A stretch of 64,000 bases of DNA from Paludibacter sp. 47-17 (GTDB lineage: Bacteria; Bacteroidota; Bacteroidia; Bacteroidales; Paludibacteraceae): NCBI GenBank assembly GCA_001898935.1, contig MKVT01000008.1, positions 248,001 to 312,000 on the forward strand, given 5' to 3'. The notes beneath the pieces were generated by a model. It made no database searches, had not been told where the DNA came from, and worked only from the letters and a program-made list of their open reading frames with translations. Each line of letters starts with the position of its first letter. Position 1 is the stretch's first letter. Both the position numbers and the translations under genes were made by a program. Below, one piece after another: positions 1 to 8,028 of the stretch.

Positions 1-1
1 G

Positions 2-1201
2 CTGGGGGATGCAAACCGTGATTTCATGTACCAGCCGGGTGAAGCAGTGTCGTTTTTGGAGTCTGCGGTTGTTCCGGAAGTAAAGGTGCAACAGCGCAAC
101 GATACGGTATGGAAAGATTCGGTAACCATCGATACCGTGCGGGTGCGGCGTACGGTGGCCTACAGTCCCGATACGCTTACCCTGCGCCTGTTTAAGGAGG
201 ATATTAAGCGACAATACCTGGTGAAATCGGAACGTAAAGAGGCTTATTCGTTCTCCATGTATTTCAACCGGCCCTCCGACTCGCTTCCCCGGCTACGACC
301 GTTGAATTTTGAACCCACCACTCCCTTGTTGCTCCAGAAAAACAGCACGCTCGACAGCCTTACGTGGTGGATTCCCGATTCGGCCGTATACGGACTCGAC
401 ACGCTCAGCATGACGGTAGAGTACCTTAAAACCGATTCGTTGTTCCGCCTGGTGGAACAGGTGGATACTCTTTCGCTGATTTACCGGCGTCCTGTGAATA
501 CCAAAAAAGAGGTCAGAAGTACTAAACCCAGCTCCAAGGCGCTGGCAGTGAGTGCTAATCTCAGTTCCTCCTTCGACCTGAACGCGAAGATCAGGTTGCA
601 GTTCGGGATACCGGTGAATAAGGTGGATACCTCAAAAATAACGCTTTCGATGAAAAAGGATTCGCTCACCACGCCGGTACGGTTTACCTGGCAGGCCATC
701 GATTCCATTGGATTACAATTCCAGCTCGATAATAAATGGGAAGAAGGCAAGAGTTACGAGTTGAAAATTGACTCGGCCGCATTTTTCGGGTTGTACCACA
801 ATACCAATGTGGAGTTTAAAAGCGGATTTAAAACGAAAACAGCCGAGGATTATTCCACCCTGAAGATACTTCTCGAGCCTTTCGATTCGCTGGCGGTTTT
901 ACAATTAATCGATTCGAAAGAAACGGTTATCCAGCAACAGCCGGCACAGGCCAAGGGTAACTCGTTTCAATATGTGAAGCCCGGTGATTATTTTGTGAAG
1001 CTTTTTGTAGATGCCAACGGCAATGGGAAATGGGATACGGGTGAATTGCTGAACAAAAAGTTCCCCGAGAAAGTACTGTATTTCTCGAAAAAACTAACGC
1101 TGAAAGCCAATTGGGAGCTTGAAGAAACCTGGAATGTCGATTCGGGAGGTAATCCCTACGCCAAGCCCGACGATCTGGTGAAAAAAACGAAAAAACAATA
1201 A
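2..1201 (+). CDS. Ig-like domain surface protein, C-terminal part (5' end lies outside the window)
   Basis: The frame is open from base 2, so this is the last 399 codons of a longer gene. The ATG at base 26 is not the start: the codons before it read LGDANRDF, and such an Asp/Asn-rich loop recurs near the end as DANGNGKWDTGE (around residue 338). The protein is rich in beta-strand-forming residues, Ser, Thr and Asp, with no membrane segment in the visible part. This pattern fits Bacteroidota envelope proteins with bacterial Ig-like (Big_5-type) domains followed by a short carbohydrate-binding-like module. The usual N-terminal lipoprotein signal cannot be checked here. No catalytic motif is visible and the molecular role is unknown. 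A strong terminator follows the stop codon. Family assignment is from general character and is moderately sure. Confidence 0.6.
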   Translation: MGDANRDFMYQPGEAVSFLESAVVPEVKVQQRNDTVWKDSVTIDTVRVRRTVAYSPDTLTLRLFKEDIKRQYLVKSERKEAYSFSMYFNRPSDSLPRLRPLNFEPTTPLLLQKNSTLDSLTWWIPDSAVYGLDTLSMTVEYLKTDSLFRLVEQVDTLSLIYRRPVNTKKEVRSTKPSSKALAVSANLSSSFDLNAKIRLQFGIPVNKVDTSKITLSMKKDSLTTPVRFTWQAIDSIGLQFQLDNKWEEGKSYELKIDSAAFFGLYHNTNVEFKSGFKTKTAEDYSTLKILLEPFDSLAVLQLIDSKETVIQQQPAQAKGNSFQYVKPGDYFVKLFVDANGNGKWDTGELLNKKFPEKVLYFSKKLTLKANWELEETWNVDSGGNPYAKPDDLVKKTKKQ

Positions 1202-1206
1202 GTGTT

Positions 1207-1806
1207 TTATTCCTCTCCTGTCGAAGGAGGGGAATTTTTTTTGGAATGGCTGCGCACCCTGGTCTGATTTTTTGCTACAAAATCTTTCCAGCCTCTGTAG
1301 GAAGCATCGGAAGTAGGGCGTCCCAACTGCAGGTAATGACAATAAGCTGCAGCCAGGCCATCGGTGGCATCCATCTGTGGAAGCATCTGATCGGCGGGAA
1401 TCGATAGAAACCGGCGCAGCATGTCGGCTACCTGTTCTTTCGATGCGGCGCCATAACCGGTGATGGCCATCTTAATCTTCAGCGGAGCATATTCGGTAAT
1501 GGGAAGGTTGCGGTAGAGAGCTGCCGACATAGCTACTCCCTGCGCACGTCCCAGTTTGAGCATCGACTGCACATTCTTTCCGAAAAACGGAGCCTCGATG
1601 GCCAGGGCTTCCGGCTTAAACTCGTCGATCAGCGATAGCGTACGGCTGAAAATACGTTGCAGCTTCTGGTAATGATCCTTGTATTTCTTCAGATCCACTA
1701 CCCCCATGGCAATCAGGCTTACCTTATTTCCTTTTACCGAAATAAGTCCGTAACCCATAATCGTGGTTCCGGGGTCGATGCCCAGTATGATTGTTTCGTC
1801 GGACAT
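1207..1806 (-). CDS. ruvC: Crossover junction endodeoxyribonuclease RuvC
   Basis: RuvC is the dimeric metal-dependent nuclease that cuts Holliday junctions symmetrically, working with RuvAB in recombinational repair. The 199-residue protein has the RNase H-like fold signature, with GIDPGTT near the N-terminus and the four acidic active-site residues at D11, E71, D146 and D149. Spacing of the last two matches E. coli RuvC (D138, D141). The start at 1806 gives the normal N-terminus [11 protein letters not shown]; the frame is open further upstream but that would overlap the preceding gene. It lies 2 bases after the DUF4286 gene, so both are probably one transcript. The last residues (about SPPSTGEE) are encoded inside the terminator hairpin of the opposing gene and are unlikely to be functionally conserved. 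Confidence 0.96.
   Translation of the reverse strand: MSDETIILGIDPGTTIMGYGLISVKGNKVSLIAMGVVDLKKYKDHYQKLQRIFSRTLSLIDEFKPEALAIEAPFFGKNVQSMLKLGRAQGVAMSAALYRNLPITEYAPLKIKMAITGYGAASKEQVADMLRRFLSIPADQMLPQMDATDGLAAAYCHYLQLGRPTSDASYRGWKDFVAKNQTRVRSHSKKNSPPSTGEE
1209..1242 (+). terminator. Rho-independent terminator of the Ig-like protein gene
   Basis: An 11-bp stem (one G-U pair) with loop GTCGA is followed by eight T residues. It starts 8 bases after the stop codon of the plus-strand gene. The hairpin DNA is also the last codons of ruvC on the other strand. Confidence 0.8.
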
Positions 1807-1808
1807 CG

Positions 1809-2117
1809 TTAGTGGGAAATAACTTCGAGGGTGGTGGCAAAAAACAACACGTTGCCGTTGAAGCGGCCAGTGCATACCTGCTGAAGCGATGCTCCGCCGG
1901 TACTCAGCCAACGGTCGATGGCGTGCAGGTGCTCGGTCCGGAACTGTAAAGCGTACGACAGCCCTTCTTCATCCGAAGGGGTGTGCACCCTGGCCAGCTG
2001 CGGACTATTGAAGTGTCCTGTGGCAATAATGGAAGGAATGAAACTGGAGCTGATCCAATCATTCCATTGATTTACAGCGTCACGGGCCACCAGAAAAGTT
2101 ATATTGAGGATATACAT
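1809..2117 (-). CDS. DUF4286 family protein
   Basis: This is a 102-residue protein of the DUF4286 family, a small uncharacterised Bacteroidota family commonly encoded beside ruvC. It begins MYILNITF and carries the family-like core [20 protein letters not shown]. No signal peptide or membrane helix is seen; a ferredoxin-like or EthD-like dimeric alpha-beta fold is plausible from size and pattern but is inference. The gene is the first of a two-gene unit with ruvC. A TACTTTTG promoter element lies 26 bases upstream of its start. Function is unknown. Confidence 0.85.
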   Translation of the reverse strand: MYILNITFLVARDAVNQWNDWISSSFIPSIIATGHFNSPQLARVHTPSDEEGLSYALQFRTEHLHAIDRWLSTGGASLQQVCTGRFNGNVLFFATTLEVISH

Positions 2118-2142
2118 TGCGTTGGTTGAAAAAATATTTATA

Positions 2143-2150
2143 CAAAAGTA
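2143..2150 (-). promoter_or_regulatory. Promoter -7 element of DUF4286-ruvC
   Basis: TACTTTTG on the minus strand matches the Bacteroidota TAnnTTTG element. It sits 26 bases before the DUF4286 start and diverges from the tRNA promoter. Confidence 0.65.
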
Positions 2151-2172
2151 GTGATAATTTCCAAAACTTGCT

Positions 2173-2180
2173 TATCTTTG
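2173..2180 (+). promoter_or_regulatory. Promoter -7 element of tRNA-Ala
   Basis: TATCTTTG on the plus strand, 25 bases upstream of the mature tRNA 5' end, matches the Bacteroidota consensus. Confidence 0.7.
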
Positions 2181-2205
2181 CACCGCAATTTCAAGATCAA
2201 TACAC

Positions 2206-2279
2206 GGGGGTTTAGCTCATCTGGCTAGAGCGCGACACTGGCAGTGTCGAGGTGACCGGTTCGAGTCCGGTAATCTCCA
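2206..2279 (+). tRNA. tRNA-Ala (anticodon GGC)
   Basis: The cloverleaf folds fully. The 7-bp acceptor stem is 2206-2212 with 2272-2278, including two G-U pairs. The D stem is GCTC/GAGC. The anticodon stem is CGACA/TGTCG with loop CTGGCAG, so the anticodon at 2240-2242 is GGC. The T stem is ACCGG/CCGGT with loop TTCGAGT. The discriminator base is A, and CCA is not encoded (ACA follows). It is flanked by its own promoter and terminator and reads GCC/GCU alanine codons. Confidence 0.95.
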
Positions 2280-2284
2280 CAATA

Positions 2285-2323
2285 AAAAAGAGGGTCACAT
2301 CACATTGATGTGACCCTCTTTTT
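2285..2323. terminator. Terminator after tRNA-Ala, probably bidirectional
   Basis: A long stem, AAGAGGGTCACATCA against its complement, has a 2-3 base loop and is bounded by A and T runs. It can stop the tRNA transcript on the plus strand and the GH3 transcript on the minus strand, whose stop codon is about 87 bases away. Confidence 0.85.
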
Positions 2324-2409
2324 ATTCGGATACCTATCCGGGAACAAATCCGAATATTCAATTCTCAGAGACTTAATTCCTATTTTGAGACAGCCTCTTT
2401 TTTATTGTA

Positions 2410-4422
2410 TCAATAACTAAGTCCTTCGCCAAAGTTGAAAAGTGCATACTCCGGCCCTTCTTCGTATCCGGGTACATCGGGACGGTTGTTTTGCACGGCC
2501 TCTTCGGTACGGGGTGTGGAGAACGGCATTTTGCCGGACGGATTGAAGGTGCCGCTTATCACATCGATTATCGCTTCGGGAGTAGTTCCGAAGGTTGCCA
2601 GCACGGCTTTGATGTTTTTAGTGTTTTCGTTGTAAATTTCGTCAATCACCCAGGGATTGGTGTAATTCATTACCAATACCGCAGGTTTGCCGGCGGTCAG
2701 GCAGTTGATATAACAGGTGTTGATGCCGTTTTTCGAAAGCGACAGATGAAGGGGTTCTCCTTTGGAGTCGAACAAGGATTTGGCTCCCGGCGCTACCCAG
2801 ACCATTACTACTTCGGCCTCACCGGGTGTTTGTACGAACTCGATGACCGGGTGTTGAACGGCCGGAAGATACACCTGCGAAGCCTGTGCTTTTCCTTTTT
2901 GCGGGAAATAGGTTTCGAAATATACTTTTGTTTTTTCTTTCAGGGGCAATAGCTTGTCGTGGTTACGCAACAGTACGATCGATTTACGCAAGGCCAGTTC
3001 GGCGCGTTCCTGGAAACCCGGGTTTCCCACCGTTTCTTTGGCTTTCTGTACGTCCACATAGGGATTTTCAAACAATCCCAATTCAAATTTTTCTTTCAGA
3101 AGCAGGTATACCGATTCGTTTACAGTTTTCATTTTTACAGCTCCGGCGGCAATGGCTTTCAGCAATTCGGTAGGGTCGCCGCTGCCCGAATAAAGGTTGA
3201 TTCCTGCTTCCTGCGATTTTTTGTAACGCTCGGTCACGTTCAGATCTTCCACTCCCCAGGGCATCATATCGATGGGGCCTGTGTCGGAATTAATAATTCC
3301 TTTGAATCCTAATTCTTTCCGGAGCAAGTCCTGCAAAATTCCTTTGTTGTAGGCATAGGCTACTTCTTCGTACTTTGTACCCACCGGCAGGGAGTAATAC
3401 GGCATGATGGCCGAAACCCCGGCGTCGATGGCTGCTTTGAAGGGTATCAGGTTATCGCGAAGGGTGCGTTCGCTGAGGATGGCGCGTTTTCCCCAGGGGA
3501 AATGAGGATCCTGACCGCCTTCGGTGGCTCCGCCGCCCGGAAAATGTTTCACGGTAAGTGCAACCGATCCTTGCGAAAGTTTCTCCCCCTGAAATCCCAA
3601 CACGATTTCGCGCATGGTTTCGGCGGCCAGTCCCGGATTTTCGCCAAAAGTTCCTTCCACCCGCTGCCAACGCGGTTCGGTAGCCAGGTCGGCCATGTAC
3701 ATGTAGCCTTTGCGTAATCCTACTGCTGTCCATTCCCGGCGGGCAATATCAGCAAATTCGCGTACCAGTTTCGGATCGCGCATAGCTGCCAGTCCGAGTT
3801 CGCCCGGCCAGGTGGAAAAAGCGGTTTTACCTACGCTTAAACCGATGGAGGCATCGCGGGTGATGTGGTTCCGGGGATTGGAAGTAACGATGGCCGGGAT
3901 TCCTAATCCGTCACTCTCACACAGGGCCTGCAGGTGGTTCGACCACTCGGCCAGAATTTCGGGGGCTGTATTTACACGAAGGATGAAATTGCGGAGGTGC
4001 AGCTTGGTCACGCCCCTGGTGGTACCGGCTGCGAACAGCTGTGCCACAGGCATGGGTAAACGTGTGAACATGTTCTCCTTCATTACCAGATCGGTTTCGT
4101 TGAACCTGCCGGTAACGGGTGCGGTAGTTTTAGGTTTTTCGAACGACCAGTCGTTTTCCAGCCGGGTAGTACTGATGAGCATCATTCCGGCTTTTTGTTC
4201 CACACTCATTTTCGAGAGCAGGTCTTTTGCCCGGGTCTCAACGGGCAGACGCCAGTCTTCGTACTTGTCGAGCTTGCCGTTTTTATTCAAATCTTTAAAC
4301 TGATAGCCCTGAAGGGTAAGGATGGGTGCCGAAGTGGCTTTCAATTCGGGTTGAACCGGCTTTTGAGCGATTGAAAAGGCTGCAAGAGCCAGAAACGCGG
4401 TGGTTGTAAGAAGTGTTTTCAT
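2410..4422 (-). CDS. Glycoside hydrolase family 3 protein (beta-glucosidase-like), exported
   Basis: GH3 enzymes remove beta-linked glucose, xylose or N-acetylglucosamine from oligosaccharides by a double-displacement mechanism. The 670-residue protein has a signal peptide ending about SIAQ with no lipobox, then an EF-hand-like loop DLNKNGKLDKYEDW at about residues 44-57. The (alpha/beta)8 domain carries KHFPGGG and the nucleophile motif INSDTGPID, nucleophile D380. The alpha/beta sandwich domain follows from about residue 480. The chain ends at GEGLSY, exactly where many GH3 proteins continue into a fibronectin-III-like domain; here that domain is absent. It lies 37 bases downstream of the TonB-dependent receptor gene, so both are probably one transcript. 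Periplasmic or outer-membrane action on an imported oligosaccharide is inferred. The substrate cannot be read from sequence. Confidence 0.9.
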   Translation of the reverse strand: MKTLLTTTAFLALAAFSIAQKPVQPELKATSAPILTLQGYQFKDLNKNGKLDKYEDWRLPVETRAKDLLSKMSVEQKAGMMLISTTRLENDWSFEKPKTTAPVTGRFNETDLVMKENMFTRLPMPVAQLFAAGTTRGVTKLHLRNFILRVNTAPEILAEWSNHLQALCESDGLGIPAIVTSNPRNHITRDASIGLSVGKTAFSTWPGELGLAAMRDPKLVREFADIARREWTAVGLRKGYMYMADLATEPRWQRVEGTFGENPGLAAETMREIVLGFQGEKLSQGSVALTVKHFPGGGATEGGQDPHFPWGKRAILSERTLRDNLIPFKAAIDAGVSAIMPYYSLPVGTKYEEVAYAYNKGILQDLLRKELGFKGIINSDTGPIDMMPWGVEDLNVTERYKKSQEAGINLYSGSGDPTELLKAIAAGAVKMKTVNESVYLLLKEKFELGLFENPYVDVQKAKETVGNPGFQERAELALRKSIVLLRNHDKLLPLKEKTKVYFETYFPQKGKAQASQVYLPAVQHPVIEFVQTPGEAEVVMVWVAPGAKSLFDSKGEPLHLSLSKNGINTCYINCLTAGKPAVLVMNYTNPWVIDEIYNENTKNIKAVLATFGTTPEAIIDVISGTFNPSGKMPFSTPRTEEAVQNNRPDVPGYEEGPEYALFNFGEGLSY

Positions 4423-4459
4423 ACGATAGTTTTTATATTTTTTACGGGAGAGAATTTTT

Positions 4460-6679
4460 TTAGAATTTTACAGAGGCCTTTAATTCGAAGGTAAGGGGGC
4501 GCAGGTAACTGCCGCTCATATACACATTGTTGTACATCGATCCGTCGGTCATAAGTTCCGATCCCGAAATGCTTCCCGAGGCGCCGGTCTGATTCAGGAA
4601 ATTGACAACCAGTGCGCTTAATGTCAGATGCCTGTTTGCGGTGTAATCCACTCCTCCGAAGGTTTCCCAGCGGGGATTAAAGAAGAGGATATTGCTGATG
4701 CTGGCATATTGCCGGCTGAAGTAACGGAACGAGGCCCACAGGCGAAGGTTGCCGACAGGACGATAGCTGGGGTCGATTTCGAGCAGGATGCGGGAGATGC
4801 CCGTTACCTGTTTGTTGTTGAAATTGTATTCTTTTCCATAGGCCTCAAAGGCGTAATTTTCATACTGCGGGTTCTGGATAGTCGCCAGCAGATGCAGCTC
4901 GGCACCTTCGAAGGGCTTTATGACAGCGTCGGTAGTCCAGCCGGCGGTGGCTACATCGTATTTCAGGTGGTACATCGATGTCGCTGCCGGATTGGAAGGA
5001 TCGACGAGGTTGAAGCGGCTCTGGAAATTGGTTTTCCGGATGTAGGTTACTGCCGATACCAGGCTGATAAGCGGGTGATTGTAATAAACTCCCACACGAC
5101 CGTAGGGTACGGTTACAGCATCGGTGTAGGGCGAAACAAAACCGGCATAGTCGGACAATTTGGCGCCTTGTTCGCTATACGATGCTTCGGCCAGCAATCC
5201 CGCACGGCGGGTCATCCTGTAGGTAAGATTGGCGGTGAAAGAGGGCAGGAGCCAGCTTTGACCGAATTCTTGCGGTGTGGCTGTTTCGCCGGTCGCCGGA
5301 TTTTTTGAACCTGAGTGGAAATCGGCATAACGACGATAAGGCAGGTTCTCGCCGTTCAGGGTGAAGTATTCCAGGCGGGCGCCGGCATACAGGTTGAGTT
5401 TGCGGCTGATGTTCCAATCGTCGGTCAGATAAAAGCCGGTGCGGTTTTCGGAGCCGGTATAATATTCGCCGGCGCTGTTGAACGAGGAGTAGGTTGCGCC
5501 ATTTTTATCCAGTTTACGGGGCGAAGGGGCCATCGCGTGTTGGAAACGGGTGCTGTTGCCCTGGTAGTCGATGGCATTAAACCATTCGTTCATCCCGATA
5601 CGCAGGTTATGATTGCCCCGCTTGCGGGTGTATTCGGCCATCATCATAGCATCGTGTATTTGTCCGAAATCGATCATCGACATCCGGTTTTGCACGTATC
5701 CTTCGTATGGCTGTCCGTTGTCGGAATAGCTGTACCCATCGGCTGTGGTAGCGCGGGTGATGCTCAGTCCCGGGTGAAAAACGATGGCAGCATCGCTGTA
5801 GCTGTACTTGGCGCTGAATTTCAGCTTCGATCCGTCGTCGAAGGTGTAATGCCCCAGCAAACCGATTTCATCCGACCGGTTTTGCGCGGCATCCTCCAGT
5901 TGTATTGTTTTCAATTCGCCGGTTACGATGTCCCGATAGGTCATGTTTCCATCGATGGCCGAATAGTTGGTGGTTCCGAGTTGAAACCCGGGAAGTTCGG
6001 TGATGCTTCCATCGCCGTTGTACCGGAAGGGAGCCGTGTTGGCAGCGGCCATCATCGAGCGCGATACGGCATGTTTATACAGCACGGAAATCTGTCCGCG
6101 CTGATTGTCGAAGCGTTTTGTAAGGGCTCCTTTGTAAATGGAGGTGCGGTCGTAGAAATCGGTGAATTGCAGGTCGAACGAGCCGGGATCGAAATTCTGA
6201 TAAACACTAACATTGTATAACCAGCCCTTGGCAAGCGGACCGGAAAAAGCCAGGTCGAATTGCTGCATGCCAAAATGGTTGAGGCGGTAATTGAGCCGGC
6301 CTTCAAAAGTACTGCTCCCCAGTTTGCTGTACGAATTGGTGGCATAGCCTACCCGCCCGGTGGTGGTTTGCACTTCGGAGAGTTTCAACAGGCCGATTTT
6401 ATCGAGACTGGCATCGGCACGCCAATGGGTGTTGGGGAAGTGAGGCCAGTAATGATAAACTACCGGCAAATCGTTTTCAAGAATAATTACGTCGCTGGGA
6501 TTTACCACCGGTAAGCCGATGGAGATCTGTCGCGGTCCGCTGTCGTCGGAAGCGTTGAGCATCACGTTTCGGTTGCTTTCTTCGTTTGCGGTTCGTTTCG
6601 TGCTCAATGTGTCCGGCCTTTGTGCAACAAGGGAGATCGACATCAGCAGAACTGCTAAAAATGAAAGAGTTGTTTTCAT
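4460..6679 (-). CDS. TonB-dependent outer-membrane receptor (no SusD partner)
   Basis: A 739-residue outer-membrane beta-barrel transporter. I place the start at 6679 because MKTTLSFLAVLLMSISLVAQ is a clear signal peptide; the frame is open 44 codons further but that stretch crosses the promoter region. After the signal comes a short Asn-rich linker and a compact plug around residues 40-130 (SDVIILENDLPVVYHYWPHF). The rest is alternating aromatic beta strands typical of the barrel, ending in LKASVKF with a C-terminal Phe. The carboxypeptidase-like domain and full SusC signature are missing and no SusD gene is adjacent, so this is not a SusCD pair. With the GH3 gene downstream and an AraC-type regulator upstream it probably imports an oligosaccharide or glycoside. 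The substrate is unknown. Confidence 0.85.
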   Translation of the reverse strand: MKTTLSFLAVLLMSISLVAQRPDTLSTKRTANEESNRNVMLNASDDSGPRQISIGLPVVNPSDVIILENDLPVVYHYWPHFPNTHWRADASLDKIGLLKLSEVQTTTGRVGYATNSYSKLGSSTFEGRLNYRLNHFGMQQFDLAFSGPLAKGWLYNVSVYQNFDPGSFDLQFTDFYDRTSIYKGALTKRFDNQRGQISVLYKHAVSRSMMAAANTAPFRYNGDGSITELPGFQLGTTNYSAIDGNMTYRDIVTGELKTIQLEDAAQNRSDEIGLLGHYTFDDGSKLKFSAKYSYSDAAIVFHPGLSITRATTADGYSYSDNGQPYEGYVQNRMSMIDFGQIHDAMMMAEYTRKRGNHNLRIGMNEWFNAIDYQGNSTRFQHAMAPSPRKLDKNGATYSSFNSAGEYYTGSENRTGFYLTDDWNISRKLNLYAGARLEYFTLNGENLPYRRYADFHSGSKNPATGETATPQEFGQSWLLPSFTANLTYRMTRRAGLLAEASYSEQGAKLSDYAGFVSPYTDAVTVPYGRVGVYYNHPLISLVSAVTYIRKTNFQSRFNLVDPSNPAATSMYHLKYDVATAGWTTDAVIKPFEGAELHLLATIQNPQYENYAFEAYGKEYNFNNKQVTGISRILLEIDPSYRPVGNLRLWASFRYFSRQYASISNILFFNPRWETFGGVDYTANRHLTLSALVVNFLNQTGASGSISGSELMTDGSMYNNVYMSGSYLRPLTFELKASVKF

Positions 6680-6684
6680 GGGAT

Positions 6685-6776
6685 AAACGGATTGTGAGTT
6701 GAACATTGCGTTGAATCGATCTGCCTGAGAGTCAGGTTCTCGAAGTTTTCGGTGCAATGTTACAAACAATCCGTTT
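6685..6776. promoter_or_regulatory. Paired 11-bp inverted repeats in the leader of the receptor gene
   Basis: AAACGGATTGT at 6685-6695 is perfectly complementary to ACAATCCGTTT at 6766-6776, with 70 bases between. Between them a smaller dyad, CCTGA-GAG-TCAGG, sits at 6724-6736. They lie between the receptor start codon and the AraC-type regulator gene, so they may be operator half-sites or form a long mRNA stem. Confidence 0.45.
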
Positions 6777-6782
6777 GCAGGT

Positions 6783-6823
6783 CGTCCCGCTCGATAATCG
6801 GGACGTCCCATCCGATCGGGACG
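6783..6823. repeat. Nested inverted and direct repeats of CGGGACG / CGTCCCG
   Basis: CGTCCCG (6783-6789) pairs with CGGGACG (6799-6805). The overlapping CGTCCC (6804-6809) pairs with GGGACG (6818-6823). ATCGGGACG occurs twice. The cluster begins 9 bases beyond the stop codon of the AraC-type gene. No T-run follows, so it could be a REP-like intergenic element or a factor-binding site rather than a classical terminator. Confidence 0.5.
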
Positions 6824-6831
6824 AACAAGGT

Positions 6832-7917
6832 TTATGTTTTTTGTTTAAATCCGGTAGGTGTTTCTCCGGTAATTTCCTTAAACACGCGATAAAAAGCCGA
6901 TTTGGAATTGAATCCGGCTTCGTAGGCCAGGCCCGTAAACGTGAATTGGTTGAACGCCGGATTTTTCAGCAGCTGTTTGAATTCATCCACCCGGTATTCG
7001 TTGATTAACTGGTAGAAGTTTTTTCCCAGCTCATCGTTGATGGTTTGCGACAGGTTTTGACGGGTGATATTCAAATCGCGAGCCATGGTTTCGAGATTAT
7101 AGTCGGGATTCAGGTAGGGTTTTCGGTCGGCCAGGTAGGAGAGGATGGTTTGTCCGTAGGTGGCTTTGATTTCTTTGTTTAAGCCTGATTTTTGATATTT
7201 TGCACTGTCTTCTTGTCGCTCTTCGGCATTCACCGGCATTGTTTTGAAAATGGCCGGTTGCATCAGTCCGACAATCAGCCACAGGAACGCAAGCATACCC
7301 AGGTTGAACTGGTTGAACCAGAAGATGCTGGTTTCGGCATGGGTGCTGAGCCCCGGGATCAGCGGTGCGAAAAACTCGGCAATAATGCTGAGGGCGAACA
7401 ACACGATCATCACCACCACCCAATCGAGGGTAGTACGCCTCGAGCTGGTGGAAAAATAGTTGCGCAGATTGCGTTTGTGGTTGCGCCAGAGCAGAATAAC
7501 CAGTGCCAGGTAGGTGAGCACCGAAAGCGATATGAGCGAATAGATAAGCAGGTAGCGAGGAGGCATTCCCAGATGATAGAAACCGGCAGGCGATACCGAT
7601 TCGGAGATCGAGACCAGCCGGTATACACTCACAAAAACAAAGGGAAGTAAATGGAGCAGGTCGGTTGTTTTGAAACGAAAGTCGATGGTTGTCAGACTCT
7701 TTACATAAAAGTAAAAAAGAGGCCCGTTGAGAAACAAAAAGGGCAGGTAACCAATGACGAGATAGGTCGTAAGTCCTTCCGGCAGCAACATTCCCAGAAA
7801 ATTGAGGCTGTTGATGGCGAACCAACCCGCGAGCAGCCGGTTCGACGGGTGCTTCGGCTGTTTCAGCAAAAACAGTCCGGCGCTGATAAGCGATTGAAAA
7901 AGCAGGAGATAGAGCAT
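6832..7917 (-). CDS. AraC-family transcriptional regulator with membrane N-terminus
   Basis: A 361-residue regulator. Residues 1 to about 225 contain about seven hydrophobic helices (LYLLLFQSLISAGLFLL, YLVIGYLPFLFLNGPLFYFYV and others), so the protein is anchored in the inner membrane. Residues about 250-361 are a two-helix-turn-helix AraC/XylS domain, with LETMARDLNITRQNLSQTIN as the first helix-turn-helix and GFNSKSAFYRVFKEITGETP as the family signature. This layout is common in Bacteroidota, where the membrane part may sense a ligand. It lies directly upstream of the receptor-GH3 pair in the same direction, about 150 bases away, and is the likely local regulator. Ligand and DNA site are unknown. 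Confidence 0.88.
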   Translation of the reverse strand: MLYLLLFQSLISAGLFLLKQPKHPSNRLLAGWFAINSLNFLGMLLPEGLTTYLVIGYLPFLFLNGPLFYFYVKSLTTIDFRFKTTDLLHLLPFVFVSVYRLVSISESVSPAGFYHLGMPPRYLLIYSLISLSVLTYLALVILLWRNHKRNLRNYFSTSSRRTTLDWVVVMIVLFALSIIAEFFAPLIPGLSTHAETSIFWFNQFNLGMLAFLWLIVGLMQPAIFKTMPVNAEERQEDSAKYQKSGLNKEIKATYGQTILSYLADRKPYLNPDYNLETMARDLNITRQNLSQTINDELGKNFYQLINEYRVDEFKQLLKNPAFNQFTFTGLAYEAGFNSKSAFYRVFKEITGETPTGFKQKT

Positions 7918-7987
7918 GGTGAAAAAGAATTACGGGTGGTAAAGATAGAAAAATTGAATGAATTGTGTATCGTGGGTAACTAATGTT

Positions 7988-7995
7988 TATCTTTG
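7988..7995 (+). promoter_or_regulatory. Promoter -7 element of tag
   Basis: TATCTTTG lies 33 bases before the ATG at 8029. The in-frame TTG at 7993 falls inside this element and so cannot be the translation start. Confidence 0.7.
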
Positions 7996-8028
7996 CAACA
8001 GAAGTACATGTACATAATTGACACGACT

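Noticed and set aside
6680-6811. 44-codon N-terminal extension of the TonB-dependent receptor
   Set aside because: A clear signal peptide starts at 6679, and the extension crosses repeats in the regulatory region.
8004-8013. 10-bp palindrome GTACATGTAC just after the tag promoter
   Set aside because: Too short for a firm operator call and no second copy nearby.
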